Assembly (NCBI GenBank): GCA_028285305.1
Contig: JANQPV010000037.1
Coordinates: 1 to 64,000 of the forward strand
Length of the DNA: 64,000 bases
From: Alphaproteobacteria bacterium
GTDB taxonomy: Bacteria; Pseudomonadota; Alphaproteobacteria; SMXP01
Direction of reading: 5' to 3'
Shown: in pieces, positions 60,928 through 64,000 of the stretch
How the letters are laid out: every line of letters starts with the position of its first letter
Numbering within the stretch: the stretch's first letter is position 1
Translations under genes and position numbers: made by a program
Notes under the pieces: model-generated
What the model saw: the letters and a program-made list of their open reading frames with translations, nothing else
Databases searched by the model: none
What the model was told of the DNA's origin: nothing

Positions 60928-63900
60928 ATGACCACAGACAAAGTCAAAGACAGTGGCGATCCCAACTCAAAGCCAGGACGGTGGGAATTTTGGATCGATA
61001 GGGGCGGTACGTTCACGGATATCGTCGCGAAAACTCCCGACGCTGAACTTATCACGCACAAGCTGCTTTCGGACAACCCAGCCCAATACCGCGATGCTGC
61101 CGTGCAAGGCATTCGCGATGTCATGAAAATCGAAGGCGAAGGAGAAATCCCTCTCCAGGAGATTGGAGAAATCCGAATTGGCACAACAGTAGCGACCAAT
61201 GCCTTGCTGGAGCGCAAGGGGACACCCACGCTTTTCTTGACCACAAAAGGATTTCGGGATGCCCTTGTGATCGGAAGCCAAAGCAGGCCGGACATTTTCG
61301 CACTTCGGATTGACAAACCGGATATGCTCTATGCTGATGTCTTAGAGGCCCACGAGCGCATTGATCACAGGGGCAACGTCTTAGAACCGCTGGCTGAAGA
61401 CAAACTCCGCGAGGACCTGTCCAGACATGTCAAGAGCGGTATCACAAGTATCGCAATCGCATTTATTCACGGTTACGAACATTCAGCTCATGAACAAATA
61501 GCGGCTCGCATCGCTGAGGAGGCCGGATTTGCTCAAATCTCCGTTAGCCACGAAGTCAGCGCACTCATCAAATTTATTCCTCGTGCATCCACAACCGTCG
61601 TAGATGCTTACCTGTCTCCAATTCTAGGGACGTATGTCGACACCCTCGTGGGCGAACTATCCGCGGCGGCAAGAGACCGGCTGTCGTTCATGCAATCCAA
61701 TGGAGGATTGACCGATGCAAATGGCTTTCGAGGGAAAAATGCAATTCTCTCCGGACCCGCTGGAGGCGTCGTCGGCATGGTCGAAACCGCTCATGCTGTA
61801 AACCGCGACAAAGTGATCGGTTTCGACATGGGCGGCACATCAACCGATGTCTCCCATTTCGCCGGTACGTATGAGCGTGTCTTCGACACCCAAGTCGCAG
61901 GCACACGATTAAGCGCCCCGATGATGCATGTTGAGACCATCGCAGCTGGCGGCGGCTCTTTACTTGAATACGATGGCATGCGCATGCGTGTCGGGCCCAA
62001 ATCCGCAGGCGCTTTTCCTGGTCCCGCAGCCTATCGAAATGGAGGCCCGCTCACGGTCACGGATGCAAATATTATGGTTGGTAAGATCGTCCCGGCCACA
62101 TTTCCGCATGTCTTTGGACCCTGTGCCGACCAGCCTCTTGACAAGGAAAAAGTTACGGAAAAATTCGAAAAGCTCGCCCAGACAATTGGAGGCGCGCCGG
62201 AAGCGATTGCAGACGGATTCATTCAAATCGCCGTACAAAACATGGCCGCCTCGATACGCAAGATATCTGTACAAAGAGGGTATGATGTTTCGAACTACGT
62301 GTTGAACTGCTTCGGAGGCGCAGGCGCACAACATGCCTGCTTGGTTGCAGATGCACTCGGCATGAAGGAAATTCTGATTCACCCGTTCGCCAGCTTGCTC
62401 TCGGCCTATGGAATCGGCCTTGCCGTACCCAGAACAATGAGAGAAGCCTCAATCAATTTGCCGTTGAGCGATACGAACCTTGATCTGTCTCGGAACAAAC
62501 TGGATACCCTTCAAAGGGCGGCGCTGAGTGAATTGATCGAGCAAGGATTCGCGCCGAAAGAAATCGAAATCGATACGCTCTACCACCTCAGATATGAGGG
62601 CACCGACAACACGCTTAGTGTAAAAGGGAAATCTAAGGAGGCGTTACAAACTAATTTCGAGGAGCGGCACAGAGCTCTGTTTGGGTTTGCCGCCGACGAT
62701 GTCCAAGTTGTGATTGATTCTGTATCATTGGAGGCTTCCGTTTCTTTGCAGCGAGAAGATGATCACGCTGCCAGGCATCATGCACCCGGGACGCCATCCC
62801 CCGCACCCACCCACACAGAGATGTTTACCGCGGGCGGTTGGCATACAGCGCCTCACATCACGCTCAGCGATGTCGGTGAGGGCGAACAAATTTCTGGCCC
62901 CGCAGTGCTGATTGATCCCCACACCACCATTGTTGTCGAGCCCGATTGGGTGGCAGCAAGAGATCCTTCGTCTCAGAGCGAAGGCCCCTTGTTTCTCCGC
63001 CGTGAAGAAAGTGAAAAAACGAGCTCACGCACCGATCGATTGGTTCATAGACAACACACAAGCAAACCGGATCCCGTCCTGCTCGAGATATTCAATAGCC
63101 TTTTCATGAGTGTCGCCGAACAAATGGGTTTCACCCTTCAAAACACGTCTGTGTCCGTAAACATAAAAGAGCGACTTGATTTTTCGTGTGCCCTATTCAC
63201 GCCGGATGGGGCTTTGGTGGCAAATGCACCGCACATCCCTGTACACCTGGGCTCAATGGGCACCAGCGTTAAAGCTGTCTTGGATGAGTTTTCGAAAGAG
63301 ATTTCTGCAGGCGACGTCTTTGTCCTGAACGATCCATTTCAGGGAGGCACTCACCTGCCGGACGTAACGGTTGTCGCCCCAGTCTTTGACGAAGCCGGTG
63401 ATCGGATCCTGTTTTTTGTAGCCGCCCGGGGCCATCACGCCGAGATCGGAGGAATGACCCCTGGGTCCATGCCGGCCCTTTCGAAGCAGGCCGAGGAAGA
63501 AGGCGTATTACTCCCCCCCATGAAGCTGATCGAAGCCGGTGTATTTGGAGAACGGGCAATACGAGATCTCTTAAGCCAAGGCCCGTATCCATCCCGCCAG
63601 ATCGATCTGAACATTGCCGATCTCAAGGCACAGTGCGCGGCGTGCGAAAAGGGTGCACAAGAACTGCGGTCCCTTGCTCGTCAGTATGGCTACGACACCG
63701 TGAGGTCTTACATGGGACATGTGCAAAAAAACGCGGAAGAAAGCGTCCGCCGCGTTATCAGCACCCTGAAGGACGGCACTTTTACACTCTGTATTGACGA
63801 ACAGCGTACGATCAAAGTGGCACTTCACATCGACAGCGTTGATCGCAGTGCAGTCGTGGACTTTACCGGCACCAGTGCGCAGCTACCGAACAATTTCAAT

Positions 63901-64000
63901 GCCCCCTCCTCCATTACCCGAGCCGCAGTTCTGTATGTCTTCAGGTGTCTCGTGTCGGATGATATTCCGCTCAATGATGGTTGTTTGATGCCAATCAAAA
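60928..64000 (+). CDS. 5-oxoprolinase (fused hydantoinase A/B), partial
   Basis: The frame is open to the right edge (1,024 codons seen), so the 3' end is missing. Residues about 20-210 are a hydantoinase A N-terminal domain with the nucleotide site [13 protein letters not shown] and [14 protein letters not shown]. The hydantoinase A core, including [13 protein letters not shown] near residue 295, covers about 220-510. A linker is followed from about residue 712 by hydantoinase B ([33 protein letters not shown]). The fused A-B order is that of ATP-dependent 5-oxoprolinase, which opens 5-oxoproline to glutamate. Fused N-methylhydantoinases are an alternative. Confidence 0.88.
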   Translation, partial: MTTDKVKDSGDPNSKPGRWEFWIDRGGTFTDIVAKTPDAELITHKLLSDNPAQYRDAAVQGIRDVMKIEGEGEIPLQEIGEIRIGTTVATNALLERKGTPTLFLTTKGFRDALVIGSQSRPDIFALRIDKPDMLYADVLEAHERIDHRGNVLEPLAEDKLREDLSRHVKSGITSIAIAFIHGYEHSAHEQIAARIAEEAGFAQISVSHEVSALIKFIPRASTTVVDAYLSPILGTYVDTLVGELSAAARDRLSFMQSNGGLTDANGFRGKNAILSGPAGGVVGMVETAHAVNRDKVIGFDMGGTSTDVSHFAGTYERVFDTQVAGTRLSAPMMHVETIAAGGGSLLEYDGMRMRVGPKSAGAFPGPAAYRNGGPLTVTDANIMVGKIVPATFPHVFGPCADQPLDKEKVTEKFEKLAQTIGGAPEAIADGFIQIAVQNMAASIRKISVQRGYDVSNYVLNCFGGAGAQHACLVADALGMKEILIHPFASLLSAYGIGLAVPRTMREASINLPLSDTNLDLSRNKLDTLQRAALSELIEQGFAPKEIEIDTLYHLRYEGTDNTLSVKGKSKEALQTNFEERHRALFGFAADDVQVVIDSVSLEASVSLQREDDHAARHHAPGTPSPAPTHTEMFTAGGWHTAPHITLSDVGEGEQISGPAVLIDPHTTIVVEPDWVAARDPSSQSEGPLFLRREESEKTSSRTDRLVHRQHTSKPDPVLLEIFNSLFMSVAEQMGFTLQNTSVSVNIKERLDFSCALFTPDGALVANAPHIPVHLGSMGTSVKAVLDEFSKEISAGDVFVLNDPFQGGTHLPDVTVVAPVFDEAGDRILFFVAARGHHAEIGGMTPGSMPALSKQAEEEGVLLPPMKLIEAGVFGERAIRDLLSQGPYPSRQIDLNIADLKAQCAACEKGAQELRSLARQYGYDTVRSYMGHVQKNAEESVRRVISTLKDGTFTLCIDEQRTIKVALHIDSVDRSAVVDFTGTSAQLPNNFNAPSSITRAAVLYVFRCLVSDDIPLNDGCLMPIK

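Overview
This is a chromosomal window from an alphaproteobacterium of moderate GC content. Four things support that: an alphaproteobacterial-type SspB, a DUF4169 and ribbon-helix-helix pair beside fumC, a petABC operon for cytochrome bc1, and the gene order ftsZ-lpxC-bamD-recN-ligA at the end of a complete dcw cluster. MurE carries the DNPR motif, which predicts meso-diaminopimelate peptidoglycan. The order within the class cannot be fixed from the sequence. I see no rRNA, tRNA, insertion sequence, phage or CRISPR array.

Layout. 1-6085 (minus): petABC, then methylthioadenosine phosphorylase, adenine phosphoribosyltransferase and a GPH-type transporter. 6274-14303 (plus): a PP2C-like phosphatase, TrmL, an amidase, a flagellin-D1-like protein, SspB, a thioesterase, FumC, two small proteins and a CoA-transferase. 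14311-17244 (minus): a GlnE homologue whose two nucleotidyl-transferase sites both look damaged. 17545-20177 (plus): a membrane TPR protein and an MFS carrier. Then come an FAD-linked dehydrogenase (minus), a PcrA/UvrD helicase, PrmA and aminopeptidase P (plus), and GlnRS (minus). 28540-30516 holds an AT-rich spacer with a possible gene remnant, then two small cytochromes c around a TARG1-like macrodomain gene.

30604-56279 (minus) is one long envelope and division region. In transcription order it reads mraZ-rsmH-ftsL-ftsI-murE-murF-mraY-murD-ftsW-murG-murC-murB-ddl-ftsQ-ftsA-ftsZ, a terminator, lpxC with its own candidate promoter, an XRE regulator on the opposite strand, then bamD-recN-ligA. 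Many genes overlap by a few bases. Upstream of mraZ are five TGGG boxes at exact 10-bp spacing, which look like an expanded MraZ operator. Next come rnpB (RNase P RNA), whose candidate promoter runs into the end of an AmiD-type amidase gene, an EamA transporter, a tail-anchored glutathione transferase resembling animal GDAP1, a small membrane protein, a TerB/DnaJ protein, and a fused 5-oxoprolinase that runs off the right edge.

Most of the window is conserved core genome. The best candidates for something new are the degenerate GlnE homologue, the GDAP1-like bacterial GST, the flagellin-D1-like protein away from any flagellar gene, and the macrodomain-cytochrome cluster.
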